From: Thiocystis violacea
GTDB taxonomy: Bacteria; Pseudomonadota; Gammaproteobacteria; Chromatiales; Chromatiaceae
Assembly: GCF_016583575.1 (NCBI RefSeq)
Contig: NZ_NRRG01000002.1
Span: forward strand, 62,001 to 126,000
Direction: 5' to 3'
Length of the DNA stretch: 64,000 nucleotides
A program made the position numbers and the translations under genes. The notes under the pieces were generated by a model. The model saw only the letters and a list, made by a program, of their open reading frames with translations, was not told where the DNA came from and searched no databases. This document shows, one piece after another, positions 10,546 to 17,818 of the stretch. Each line of letters opens with the position of its first letter. The first letter of the stretch is position 1.

Positions 10546-11301
10546 CTATCCTCGGCCGTCCGCCGGAGTGGACATCAAGGTCGTCGCCGTCTCGCGAATC
10601 CACTCCTCGGTCCTGGTGATCAGCGCCTCGGGACCGGCGTCGCAGTCGATCGGCTCGCCGATCACCAGCCGGATCCGTCCCGGCCGGCGCAGCAGCGAGC
10701 GCGCCGGCCAACAGTCGCCAGCGTTGTGAGCGATGGGGAGCACCCGCTTTCCGGCATGACAGGCGAGCTTGGCGCCACCGGCATTGAAGCGCCCGATTCG
10801 CCCTGGCGGCTGCCGCGTCCCCTCGGGATAGATGACCACGCTGACGCCCCGATCGAGCCGGCGCTTGCCCTCCCGCAGCAGGGTCTTCATGGCCGACACC
10901 GGCCGGCTCCGGTCGATCGCGATCGGCTGAAGCAAGGCCAGCGCCCAGCCGAAAAAGGGAACCCAGAGCAGTTCGCGCTTGAGCACCGTCGCCTGCGGCG
11001 AGATCAGCAACTGGAGATAGAAGGTTTCCCACTCGCTCTGATGATTGGACATGACCACCAGGGCCTCGCCGCGCGGCAGGTTCTCCAGTCCGCTCACCTC
11101 GATCTCGATCCCGTTCAGACGCCGCAGCAGCCAGAGGCTCGCCCGCGTCCAGAGGTTGACGAAGCGATAGCGTTGCTCGAAGGTCTGAAAGGGCGCCAGG
11201 GCGAGACTCAGGAGGCTATGGGCCATACCCATCAGATTGTAGAGGATGAAAAACAACAGGCTCCGCAGCCGGATGCCCAGGGTGGCTTCGCGATGGGTCA
11301 T
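10546..11301 (-). CDS. plsC: 1-acyl-sn-glycerol-3-phosphate acyltransferase
   Basis: The 251-residue protein belongs to the PlsC/LPLAT family, which acylates lysophosphatidate to phosphatidate at the inner membrane. The catalytic box reads NHQSEWET, with Glu in place of the usual Asp of NHxxxxD. The phosphate-binding box is IYPEGTRQ. A hydrophobic segment near residues 10-40 would anchor it in the membrane. It is transcribed convergently with prmC. The acyl acceptor is inferred from the family only. Confidence 0.88.
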   Translation of the reverse strand: MTHREATLGIRLRSLLFFILYNLMGMAHSLLSLALAPFQTFEQRYRFVNLWTRASLWLLRRLNGIEIEVSGLENLPRGEALVVMSNHQSEWETFYLQLLISPQATVLKRELLWVPFFGWALALLQPIAIDRSRPVSAMKTLLREGKRRLDRGVSVVIYPEGTRQPPGRIGRFNAGGAKLACHAGKRVLPIAHNAGDCWPARSLLRRPGRIRLVIGEPIDCDAGPEALITRTEEWIRETATTLMSTPADGRG

Positions 11302-11390
11302 CGTGCGTCCCCGCTAGAGATGGATGGATCATGTCGTAAGGGCAAAATTCGGCTTGATTATTTCGGTTCCCGGATTAGCATAAAGAAGCT

Positions 11391-11801
11391 ATGGACATTG
11401 ACGACGCCGAGCGCATCAAGCACCGCGAAATCGCGTTTCACCGGATTCATCCGAATCCCGACCAGGCGCGAACGGCGGCCCTGTTCCTGATCGAGGTGGA
11501 TGGCATCCTCAGCGCCGATCCGGCCTCTCCCTTCCTGCTGCGTGTCCGCTACGACGTCCTCAAGACCACGCTGCTGGAGATCGAGGAGGCGTTGAGCGAG
11601 TTCGGTCTGCATCTCGACACCAGCCTCTTCAACCGTCTCAGGCGCGCGCTTCATCACTATACCGAAGAGACCCTGCGCGCCAACAGCGGCCTGCCGGAGG
11701 ACGAAATCAACTCGACCCGTAAACTCTTCGCCAGGCGTTACGAACTGATCGAGCACGGCTGCCGCGACGAACGCCCCGAGCATTGGCGGCGCTATTTGTA
11801 G
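11391..11801 (+). CDS. small conserved-looking protein of unknown function
   Basis: This is a 136-residue, soluble, charged, mostly helical protein with no signal peptide and no motif I recognise. It begins MDIDDAERIKHREIAFHRIH and ends with an Arg/Trp-rich tail. Codon use matches its neighbours, which supports a real gene. It lies between divergent plsC and rightward moeB with its own promoter region in the AT-rich gap at 11320-11390. No function is proposed. Confidence 0.65.
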   Translation: MDIDDAERIKHREIAFHRIHPNPDQARTAALFLIEVDGILSADPASPFLLRVRYDVLKTTLLEIEEALSEFGLHLDTSLFNRLRRALHHYTEETLRANSGLPEDEINSTRKLFARRYELIEHGCRDERPEHWRRYL

Positions 11802-11914
11802 GCGCCAGCCTTGAACCGCCAATGACGGCCGGATCCCCCGTCATCCCGCCATGACCTCCCGCGCGGCGCTCCGCGATACCATGGGCGCCTCCAAGGCTTG
11901 AGTCCCCAACGACG

Positions 11915-12661
11915 ATGAACGACCAAGAGCTACTGCGCTACAGCCGACAGATTCTCCTGCCCGGATTCGGCGTCGAGGGACAGGCGCGCCTGAAAGCGGC
12001 GCGCGTGCTCATCGTCGGACTGGGTGGACTGGGCTCGCCCGTCGCCATGTATCTGGCGGCGGCGGGCGTCGGTCGGCTGCTGCTCGCCGATTTCGATGCC
12101 GTGGATCTGTCCAATCTGCAACGCCAGATTCTTCACACCACGGACCGGATCGGCCTGCCAAAGGCGGACTCGGCGATCAGGGCGCTCAGGGCGCTGAATC
12201 CGGAGGTCGAACTCATCGCGATCAAGCCGAGCCTGACCGAGGGACGGCTGCCGGAACTGGTCGGGCAGGTGGATCTGGTGGTCGACGCCAGCGACAACTT
12301 CACGACCCGCTTCGCCGTCAACGCCGCCTGTTTCGCGGCGCGCGTCCCGCTGGTGTCCGGGGCGGCCATTCGACTGGAAGGCCAGGTGACGGCCTTTTCG
12401 GGACAGCCCGGCGGCCCCTGTTATCGCTGTCTCTACCCGGATGATGGGAGCCAGGAGGAAACCTGCTCGACCACTGGCGTACTGGCACCGCTCGTCGGCA
12501 TCATCGGCAGCATTCAGGCGACCGAGGCGATCAAGATCCTGAGCGGGCTCGGCACCCCACTGTTCGGACGTCTGCTGCTGCTCGACGCGGCCGGCATGGA
12601 ATGGCGCCGTCTGCGGCTTCCCGCCGATCCAGCCTGCCCGGTCTGCGGCCTCACGGCCTGA
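11915..12661 (+). CDS. moeB: ThiF/HesA/MoeB-family adenylyltransferase
   Basis: The 248-residue protein is an E1-like enzyme that adenylates the C-terminal Gly-Gly of a sulfur-carrier protein (MoaD, ThiS or similar). The N-terminus has RYSRQILLPGFGVEGQARL and the ATP-binding loop VLIVGLGGLGSPVAMYLAAA. Further on are the NLQRQILH block and the region around VDASDNFTTRFAVN. Two Cys pairs (CYRCLYP and CPVCGLTA) form the structural zinc site. There is no rhodanese domain, so it is MoeB length. It follows the prfA-prmC block, as in many gammaproteobacteria. Substrate assignment between MoaD and ThiS is by length and context. Confidence 0.88.
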   Translation: MNDQELLRYSRQILLPGFGVEGQARLKAARVLIVGLGGLGSPVAMYLAAAGVGRLLLADFDAVDLSNLQRQILHTTDRIGLPKADSAIRALRALNPEVELIAIKPSLTEGRLPELVGQVDLVVDASDNFTTRFAVNAACFAARVPLVSGAAIRLEGQVTAFSGQPGGPCYRCLYPDDGSQEETCSTTGVLAPLVGIIGSIQATEAIKILSGLGTPLFGRLLLLDAAGMEWRRLRLPADPACPVCGLTA

Positions 12662-12750
12662 GAGGTTCAACCCGGCCTAGGCTCGACCCGTAGATACTCT
12701 GTTCCGATGCCAGTCCTTTTTGCCTCCTGTCCATCAAATTCATGAATGAG

Positions 12751-13863
12751 TCAGGCCGCTTGTGGAAGGACATAGAAGCGTGGCCCGTCGAACGGCTTTC
12801 CGGTCTTGAGCAGGCCATGGATGGCGTGCAGGAGCTGACGCATGACGGCGCAGATGGCCTGGATCTTCTTCAGTCCCCGGTCCTCGATGAGATGACGATA
12901 GTATCCCTTCACATGTTCGTCATGGCGCGTCGCGCTCAAGGCCGGCATGGACAGGGCGCCGCGCAGATAGCGGTTGCCGGCCTGGCTCAAGCGCGGCTTT
13001 TTATTGACGCTGGTACCCGAGGTGGCGTGACGGGGGTCGAGTCCGGCCATGGCGACCCATTGCTTGGCGCGCCGCTCGGGGGGGAGCACCAGCCACTCGC
13101 CCATGAGCTGGATGGCGCTGGTGAGCCGGTCGAAAGCGTCTTGCAACGCCGCCTCGGTGGCGATCAGGGCCAGTGCCGCCGTGCGCAGACGCTCGATGCG
13201 CGCGTTGGTCTCGTCGATGGCGAGTTGGACCTCCTCCAGAATCAGAGCGGGGGGGGTGGTGCTCTGCGGCAACGCATGGAGCTGGTTCTTCGCCTGAGTG
13301 CGAGCCTCGGTCAGGGCGTTCAAACGCCGCGCATAGGCGCGCAATTCCAGCGCCGCGCGGTCGCGGCGTGGCCAGGGCTCGAACGGCATCCGTTGGGCGG
13401 GTAGTGCCTCGACTCGTAGGATGACGACAAAAACGAGCCCACCCGTGGGAGCGGCTTACAGCCGCGAACAACCTCGCGTCGGCGCTTATCGCGGCTAAAA
13501 GCCGCTCCCACGAAATCCTATCGATTGGGGCGCCACCCGTTGGGCGAACTCGGCCAACACCGCCGCATCGACGGCATCGCTCTTGGTGCGGGTCATCAGC
13601 GCCTCGGCTAAGCGTTTGGCGGCTTTGGGATTGACGACCATCAGGGCCAGACCGCCGGCGTCCAAGGCCAGCACCAGATCCAGGTGATAGGCTCCCGTCG
13701 CCTCCAGGCACACGCGCTCCACGCCGGCGTGTGTCAGGCGTGTCAGCAACGCCTGATGCCCGCTCGGGGTGTTGGCGAATTCCTCCGACTTGGTGGTGTT
13801 CTCGCCCGTGCGAATTGCGACCGCGAGGGTGTGGTGGGCGACATCAATTCCAGCCACCGTCAT
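12751..13863 (-). pseudogene. IS110-family transposase, interrupted by a 147-bp insertion
   Basis: The N-terminal DEDD domain is read from 13863: MTVAGIDVAHHTLAVAI, then CLEATGAYH, then TKSDAVDAAVLAEFAQR. The C-terminal Transposase_20 domain (GLDPRHATSGTSVNKKPRLS, then AGNRYLRGALSMPALSA) is read from 13389 to 12751. The frame is broken by an insertion at 13400-13546. Removing those 147 bases restores one continuous frame across LAEFAQRMPFEPW. IS110 transposases use a DEDD plus serine chemistry and insert without terminal inverted repeats, so element ends cannot be placed. The copy is presumed inactive. It is the leftmost recognisable part of the tRNA-Pro island. Confidence 0.9.
13400..13546. 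mobile_element. miniature REP-bearing insertion inside the IS110 gene
   Basis: The inserted segment is flanked by the 10-bp direct repeat CCGTTGGGCG (13390-13399 and 13537-13546), which looks like a target-site duplication. Its ends form imperfect inverted repeats of about 23 bp that both end in TAGGAT, with about 15 of 23 positions matching. The centre (13445-13511) is a 67-bp inverted pair of REP-like hairpins beginning GTGGGAGCGGCT, each with a GCGGCT/AGCCGC stem. It has no coding capacity, so it would need a transposase or RAYT-like enzyme from elsewhere. Confidence 0.75.
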
Positions 13864-13964
13864 CGTTCTGTTCCTCGATTAAGGCCGGCGTTAGACTGTG
13901 ATCCGGTTCCCCGACCCTGGACCCTCGCCTCCCGACCTTGTGTAGGCAGGCTCACGAGCGACGC

Positions 13965-14069
13965 TCACGGCCTCGGATACTCTTCGGGATCGGCGAAGAG
14001 GGCGGGGAGCCAATCTACGTACAGGCTCAGGGCCTCAGGATGGGACGGCTTCCCCAGATCACTCTCCAT
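13965..14069 (-). CDS. possible 34-residue small protein or gene remnant
   Basis: An ATG at 14067-14069 is preceded by a good ribosome-binding site (AAAGGG, six bases upstream) and opens a 34-codon frame. The translation starts MESDLGKPSHPEALSLYVDW and ends LFADPEEYPRP. Its composition looks like real protein, and it could be either a genuine microprotein or the surviving end of a degraded gene. I do not recognise it. It lies between the IS110 relic and an inverted-repeat element inside the island. Confidence 0.35.
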   Translation of the reverse strand: MESDLGKPSHPEALSLYVDWLPALFADPEEYPRP

Positions 14070-14120
14070 AAGTTCCCTTTATCAAAACTCCTTTGTCAAT
14101 CCGTTGGAACAGAACATACA

Positions 14121-14304
14121 AGGATGGGTAGAGCGAAGCGAAACCCATCGAACCCCGCGCCGTCTCGGAACCGCGCCACGAAAAACGCCCCCGGTTGCAC
14201 GGAGGCGTTTTAGTCAAGCCTTGGAGCGGTGGTCGATGGGTTTCACGGCCAGTCGGCGTCGGTGCCAAACTTCAGATTCATAGCGTGGCCGTTCTACCCA
14301 TCCT
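14121..14304. repeat. 184-bp nested inverted-repeat element (MITE-like)
   Basis: The outer 12 bp AGGATGGGTAGA (14121-14132) recur inverted at 14293-14304. A second 12-bp pair, GAAACCCATCGA (14139-14150) and TCGATGGGTTTC (14233-14244), is nested inside. The interior has an AAAACGCC/GGCGTTTT hairpin at about 14177-14211. No convincing reading frame covers it. Terminal inverted repeats with a non-coding core fit a miniature transposable element; no clear target duplication was found. Confidence 0.6.
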
Positions 14305-14319
14305 ACCTGGCTACCTGGC

Positions 14320-14356
14320 TGGTTCATTCATCCGTGATGCCGAAAGGCGTTGAGCA
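14320..14356 (+). repeat. single CRISPR-repeat-like sequence (orphan)
   Basis: The stretch from GGTTCATTCATCCGTGATG through CCGAAAGGCGTTGAGCAT has a short central stem (ATGCC-GAAA-GGCGT) and the general look of a CRISPR repeat. Only one copy is present, with no spacers and no cas genes in the window, so this is not an array. The resemblance rests on pattern memory rather than an alignment and may be coincidental. Confidence 0.25.
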
Positions 14357-14372
14357 TTCGAAGGTGACAGAG

Positions 14373-14516
14373 ATGGACTTGAGACAGATCGCCGAAGCGT
14401 TGAATGTCCCGCGGCCGATCCTGCTGACCGGGCGCCAGGGGAGGCCGGTGTTGACGCTGGTCAAGCCCGCGCCCAAACCGACCGAACCGAAACAGCCGGA
14501 GCCGCAAGGCCAATAA
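14373..14516 (+). CDS. possible 47-residue protein or fragment
   Basis: The frame from 14373 reads MDLRQIAEALNVPRPILLTG and continues to a Pro/Lys/Glu-rich tail ending EPQGQ. The first half could fold as a small helix-turn-helix-like unit. The longer frame upstream runs through the inverted-repeat element and the CRISPR-like repeat, so it is unlikely to be coding. It is convergent with the antitoxin gene, with only six bases between stops. I do not recognise it and it may be a relic. Confidence 0.3.
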   Translation: MDLRQIAEALNVPRPILLTGRQGRPVLTLVKPAPKPTEPKQPEPQGQ

Positions 14517-14522
14517 CATGCC

Positions 14523-14870
14523 TCAAGCCGCCGCGCGCCACCCAAGCTCGATGTGTACCCCGTCATACGGGAAATGCAGCTTGCCGTCCTCGGTCTTGTC
14601 GATCAACCCGATCGAGGCGAGCTGCTGCGTGTCGGCGTGGACCGCGCGCACATCGCGCCCCACCCGGCGCGCCAGCTCACGCACGCCGATCGGCCCCGCT
14701 CCAGCCAGCGCCTTGAGGATGGCAAAGCGGTTGCCGGTCAGGGTGTCGAGCAGTTCTTCCTCTGTTTGGAACGAATACCCCGGCGGCTGCGGCTCGTCGC
14801 GCTCAACGGCCTGCACAATCCGCGCGCTCCAGTCGGCCTCGCTCTCAACGCGAATCATCAGTGTAGTCAT
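14523..14870 (-). CDS. HVO_A0114-type winged-helix protein, probable TumA antitoxin
   Basis: The 115-residue protein has a C-terminal winged helix-turn-helix (RFAILKALAGAGPIGVRELA, then RRVGRDVRAVHADTQQLASI, then GLIDKTEDGKLHF). It has an N-terminal extension with a Ser/Glu-rich start (MTTLMIRVESEADW). Proteins of this group are encoded immediately downstream of TumE-family toxins and act as DNA-binding antitoxins. The ATG at 14868-14870 overlaps the toxin stop by 26 bases, so translation is coupled. A longer start (14897) is possible. The identification is from family pattern and partner. Confidence 0.75.
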   Translation of the reverse strand: MTTLMIRVESEADWSARIVQAVERDEPQPPGYSFQTEEELLDTLTGNRFAILKALAGAGPIGVRELARRVGRDVRAVHADTQQLASIGLIDKTEDGKLHFPYDGVHIELGWRAAA

Positions 14871-15160
14871 GGGCTCGTCTCCAGGCATGGATGTCACGAT
14901 GGAAGTCCGCGAGCAGGGTCTTCAGGTCCACGAACACCACCGGCGCCTCGACGCCGTCGACGTGCTTGTGGTCACCCTTGCCGCGCTCGTTGTCGTAGCG
15001 CAGCACACACTGATCGTTCGCGATCAGCGCCAGGCGGTACTTGAACCGATGCGCGCATCCCAAGACCGGCTCCGGCAACCGCCAAATCTTGGCCTCCTTG
15101 AACAGGCCATCGGCCAGCGGTTGGCGGTTGGCGTTCGTCGATCAAGATCAGGGCCTTCAT
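14845..15160 (-). pseudogene. TumE-family (DUF6516) toxin, frameshifted by a 7-bp tandem duplication
   Basis: The N-terminal frame from 15160 (MKALILIDERQP...) breaks after ten codons. The rest of the toxin continues in another frame to 14845 (PEPVLGCAHRFKYRLALIA, then RYDNERGKGDHKH, then VVFVDLKTLLADFHRDI). The break coincides with two tandem copies of GCGGTTG (15117-15123 and 15124-15130). Deleting one copy restores a continuous protein reading ERQPLADGLFKEAKIWRLPE, as expected for the family. As written the toxin is off, while the antitoxin gene is intact. Confidence 0.8.
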
Positions 15161-15177
15161 GTTGCTATCTTAGCAAC
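15161..15177 (-). promoter_or_regulatory. operator-like palindrome at the toxin-antitoxin start
   Basis: GTTGCTATCTTAGCAAC (7-bp arms, 3-bp centre) directly abuts the toxin ATG. On the minus strand it contains a TAAGAT hexamer that could be a -10 box only six bases before the ATG, which would make a leaderless message. Another AGCAAC half-site lies at 15199-15204. Autorepression by the antitoxin is an inference from position. Confidence 0.45.
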
Positions 15178-15240
15178 ACTTAACGCTGTTGACGATGGAG
15201 CAACATGGTTGACAAGCCGAAGACGCCGGAGTAAATCTAG

Positions 15241-15326
15241 GCCTGTCGCCCCTCATGGGCGGCCGGGATTCGAACCCCGGAAACCACGGCGCAACCGCGC
15301 CCCCATGCGAAACAGGCGCTTTTTTC
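15241..15326. other. structured tRNA-like sequence A with terminator-like tail
   Basis: The outer stem GCCTGTCGC (15241-15249) pairs with GCG-AA-ACAGGC (15307-15317). Inside are the hairpins CCGGG/CCCGG (15263-15280, loop containing TTCGAAC) and GGCGC/GCGCC (15288-15301). On the minus strand the first hairpin resembles a T-arm, but with a bulge that no functional tRNA should have. Forward, GCGCC...GGCGC followed by six T (15320-15325) resembles an intrinsic terminator. No standard tRNA could be folded. Confidence 0.4.
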
Positions 15327-15344
15327 ATGCCTGTCCGCTTCTAT

Positions 15345-15421
15345 GGTGGGCTGTGCGAGGCACCCTCACGGGTGGCCGGTTCCCGTGGCCGGTAGTTCGA
15401 ACCTCGTACAGTCCGCCACCA
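15345..15421 (+). other. structured tRNA-like sequence B ending in CCACCA
   Basis: GGTGGGCTGTGCGAGG (15345-15360) pairs over all 16 positions, with G-U wobbles, with CCTCGTACAGTCCGCC (15402-15417). The sequence ends in CCACCA. Inside the stem are a CACCC/GGGTG hairpin (15361-15374), a repeated GTGGCCGGT and the T-loop-like TTCGAAC. It could be a decayed or unusual tRNA-like RNA, or a DNA-level recombination structure. It sits just upstream of the BRO gene. I cannot assign a known RNA family. Confidence 0.4.
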
Positions 15422-15472
15422 TCTCCTCGAACTTTGATGCTGGCGGTCTCCAATCTTCACACGGAGACTGTT

Positions 15473-16237
15473 ATGTCTAGCCATGCCCAAGGTGCGTCCG
15501 CACCGCTGACCTTCTCGTTCGATCAATCCTTCAACGTCCGTGTCGTTATGCTTGACGGAGATCCGTGGTTTTACGCCATGGATGTCTCCGCAGCGCTGAG
15601 CATTGACCCTACGCAAGTACGGAAGCTTGACGAAGACGAGAAGCGCCAAGTCGTTGATTCTTCCACCCTGCATTCAATACAGGGTGGCGAAATCAATAAC
15701 TTGAGGAACATCATCAACGAGTCCGGTCTTTATACGATGATCCTCCGCTGCCGCGACGCCACCAAGGCGGGGACCATCGCGCACAAGTTCCGCAAGTGGG
15801 TCACCAGTGAGGTGCTCCCCAGCATCCGCAAGACCGGCGGCTACCAGCTCCCCGAGATCCCCGCGCCCCTGGAGACGGTCAACAGCGCCGATCTCGGCCG
15901 GCTTTCCCACATCGTCTAGCTGATCCGGAGCAACTTCCACATGGAAGGCAGCGCCTCGCATGCCGCCTATGCCCATCTGCGCAAGGAGTTCGGGCTGCAA
16001 ACCGGCATCGCCAGTTTGCCCACCGCCTACCTGGAGCAGGCGATTCAGATCCTCACCGAACGGCAACGCCTGTCGTTCGCCTTCAAGGGCATCGTGATTG
16101 ACGCCGGGCGCAAGTTCTTCCGCCAGGTGCTGCGCTCTGGCAAGCCACTGGATGACGCCGAATTCAATGCGCTGTTCGATGCCGAGTTGCAGCGGATGAT
16201 GGAGAACCATCGCGACTCATTGAAGCTGTTGAACTGA
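15473..16237 (+). pseudogene. BRO-N phage antirepressor with an in-frame TAG codon
   Basis: The ATG at 15473 has a GGAG ribosome-binding site. The first 148 codons form a BRO-N domain (FNVRVVMLDGDPWFYAMDVS at the start, then CRDATKAGTIAHKFRKWVTS, then EVLPSIRKTGGYQ). A TAG at 15917-15919 interrupts SHIV/LIRSNF, but the same frame continues for about 105 more codons with normal composition, ending MENHRDSLKLLN at 16237. One transition (CAG to TAG) explains it. BRO-domain proteins are DNA-binding antirepressors of phages and mobile islands. The C-terminal part may matter for partner binding. Confidence 0.8.
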
Positions 16238-16353
16238 TGAACCGGGCCTTTCCCGACTGAGGGATTGAGATAACCACGGCCAGGGACGGCCTTGATGAAT
16301 GAACGCGGGCCGTCTGCGAGGGCCGCTTGAAGCGAGCGAATAGAGAGAGTCGG

Positions 16354-16620
16354 ATGCTACTGACACTGAATGAAGCCGGGGAATCGCTGCGGGTATCCGG
16401 CCGGACCGTGCGCCGCCTGATCGCGAGCGGGCAGATCCGCTCGACGCGCGTCGGTGGATCGGTGCGGGTGAGCCGGGTCGAGCTGGAGCGGCTCATCGCG
16501 AGCGGGACAGAGATCGTCGATACTCATGCCGGGGCTGCGGCGTGCGAAACAGGAGATGGTGCATGCCAAAGCGAGAGCAAAAAAAGCAGCAGGATCGAGA
16601 CGGGGTCTACCAGCGGCTAG
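16354..16620 (+). CDS. excisionase-family helix-turn-helix protein
   Basis: From the ATG at 16354 the protein reads MLLTLNEAGESLRVSGRTVR and then RLIASGQIRSTRVGGSVRVS, a typical HTH_17/MerR-like excisionase fold. It is followed by a low-complexity Ser/Glu tail. Its 3' end overlaps the integrase start by about 58 bases. Xis proteins bend DNA at attachment sites and direct integrase towards excision. It is the directional partner of the adjacent (broken) integrase. Confidence 0.8.
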   Translation: MLLTLNEAGESLRVSGRTVRRLIASGQIRSTRVGGSVRVSRVELERLIASGTEIVDTHAGAAACETGDGACQSESKKSSRIETGSTSG

Positions 16621-17710
16621 ACTCGCCGATCTGGTGGGCGAGCTACTCCGACGGACGGGGCGGCACGACTCGCCGCTCTACTGGCGTTTCCGTCGCCGCC
16701 GATCCGGAAGGGCTGAGGGCGCGGCAGGTCCGCGCGTCTTGGATCGCTGGCGACCAGGTAGAGCGGACAGGCAGCGGCTCGACATTCGATGATTTGTTGG
16801 CCCTGTACCTGGACCAGGTCACGCCGACGAAGCGGTCGCCGGATCGGGACAGGTGGAGCGCGCGGGCGCTCTACCCGGCGTTCACCGGCCGACGCCTGGA
16901 TGATATCCGCGCGCCAGAGGTCCGCGCCTACATTCAAGGTCGAACCCCGGAGGGGATCGCTCCGGGGACCGTCAACAAGGAGGTCGGGCTGATGAGCGCG
17001 GCGATCAACTGGGCAAGGAAAGAGCTGGAGTGGGCGGTCGACAACCCGTGGCAGTCGCGGCGGATGACGGAGCCAGCGGGCCACGACCGGTGGTTGACGC
17101 ATGATGAGGCGGATCGACTGCTCTCGGCGGCGGCCGACAGGTCCGCTCGGTATCCGTGGCTTGAGGACTTCATCCGGATTGGTCTGAACACAGGCATGAG
17201 GCCGGGCGAGATCCTCGGTCTCGAATGGGATCGGGTGAGCTTCGACGGCTCGGTGATCTCATTCGGGATCGGTGATCAGAAGAGCAACCGGCGCGGGCGG
17301 ATCCCCGCCAACGCCGACGCCCGCGCGACGCTCCAGCGTCGTCGGCAGTATCGCGCGGAGCATTGCCCTGGATCGCCATGGGTGATATGTCGTCGCGACG
17401 GGTCACGGATCGCAAGCGTCACGAAAGGTTTCGCGGGGTGCGTCGCGGATGCCGGGCTTGAGGATGTCCATCCGCACGATCTGCGCCGGACGTGCGGCTC
17501 GTGGCTGACTCAGGCCGGCGTCGGAATCGAGCGAGTCTCAGCGATTCTGCGGCATGCGGACGTAGCGCGATCACGGCTCGGGTCTACGCTCATCTGCGTC
17601 CTTCTGACCTGGCGGATGCGGTCGAGATCCTGGAGCAGTCTTCACGCAACTCTTCACGCCAGAGACAAGAGCGATTCGCCGGCAAGAAAAAGCCGCTCAG
17701 AAGCGGCTGA
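16563..17710 (+). pseudogene. tyrosine-type integrase, frameshifted before the catalytic Tyr
   Basis: The start at 16563 (MPKREQKKQQDRDGVYQRLD) is followed by an N-terminal core-binding domain and the catalytic domain. The catalytic Arg is in NTGMRPGEILGLEWD and the HxxR box is HPHDLRRTC, with ILRHADVA after it. The active-site Tyr segment (ITARVYAHLRPSDLADAVEI) lies in a different frame, reached by removing two bases from GCGCG at 17565-17569. In the written frame the protein ends at 17738 without the Tyr. The gene ends 16 bases from tRNA-Pro, its probable attachment site. The element is presumed immobile. Confidence 0.88.
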
Positions 17711-17726
17711 TTTATATCGGGAAATT

Positions 17727-17805
<79 letters not shown>

Positions 17806-17818
17806 AAAATCGCGATCC

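Noticed and set aside
15249-15330. A functional tRNA in this stretch
   Set aside because: The T-arm has a mismatch or bulge, there is no proper anticodon arm, and the acceptor does not pair cleanly; only a tRNA-like structure is supported.
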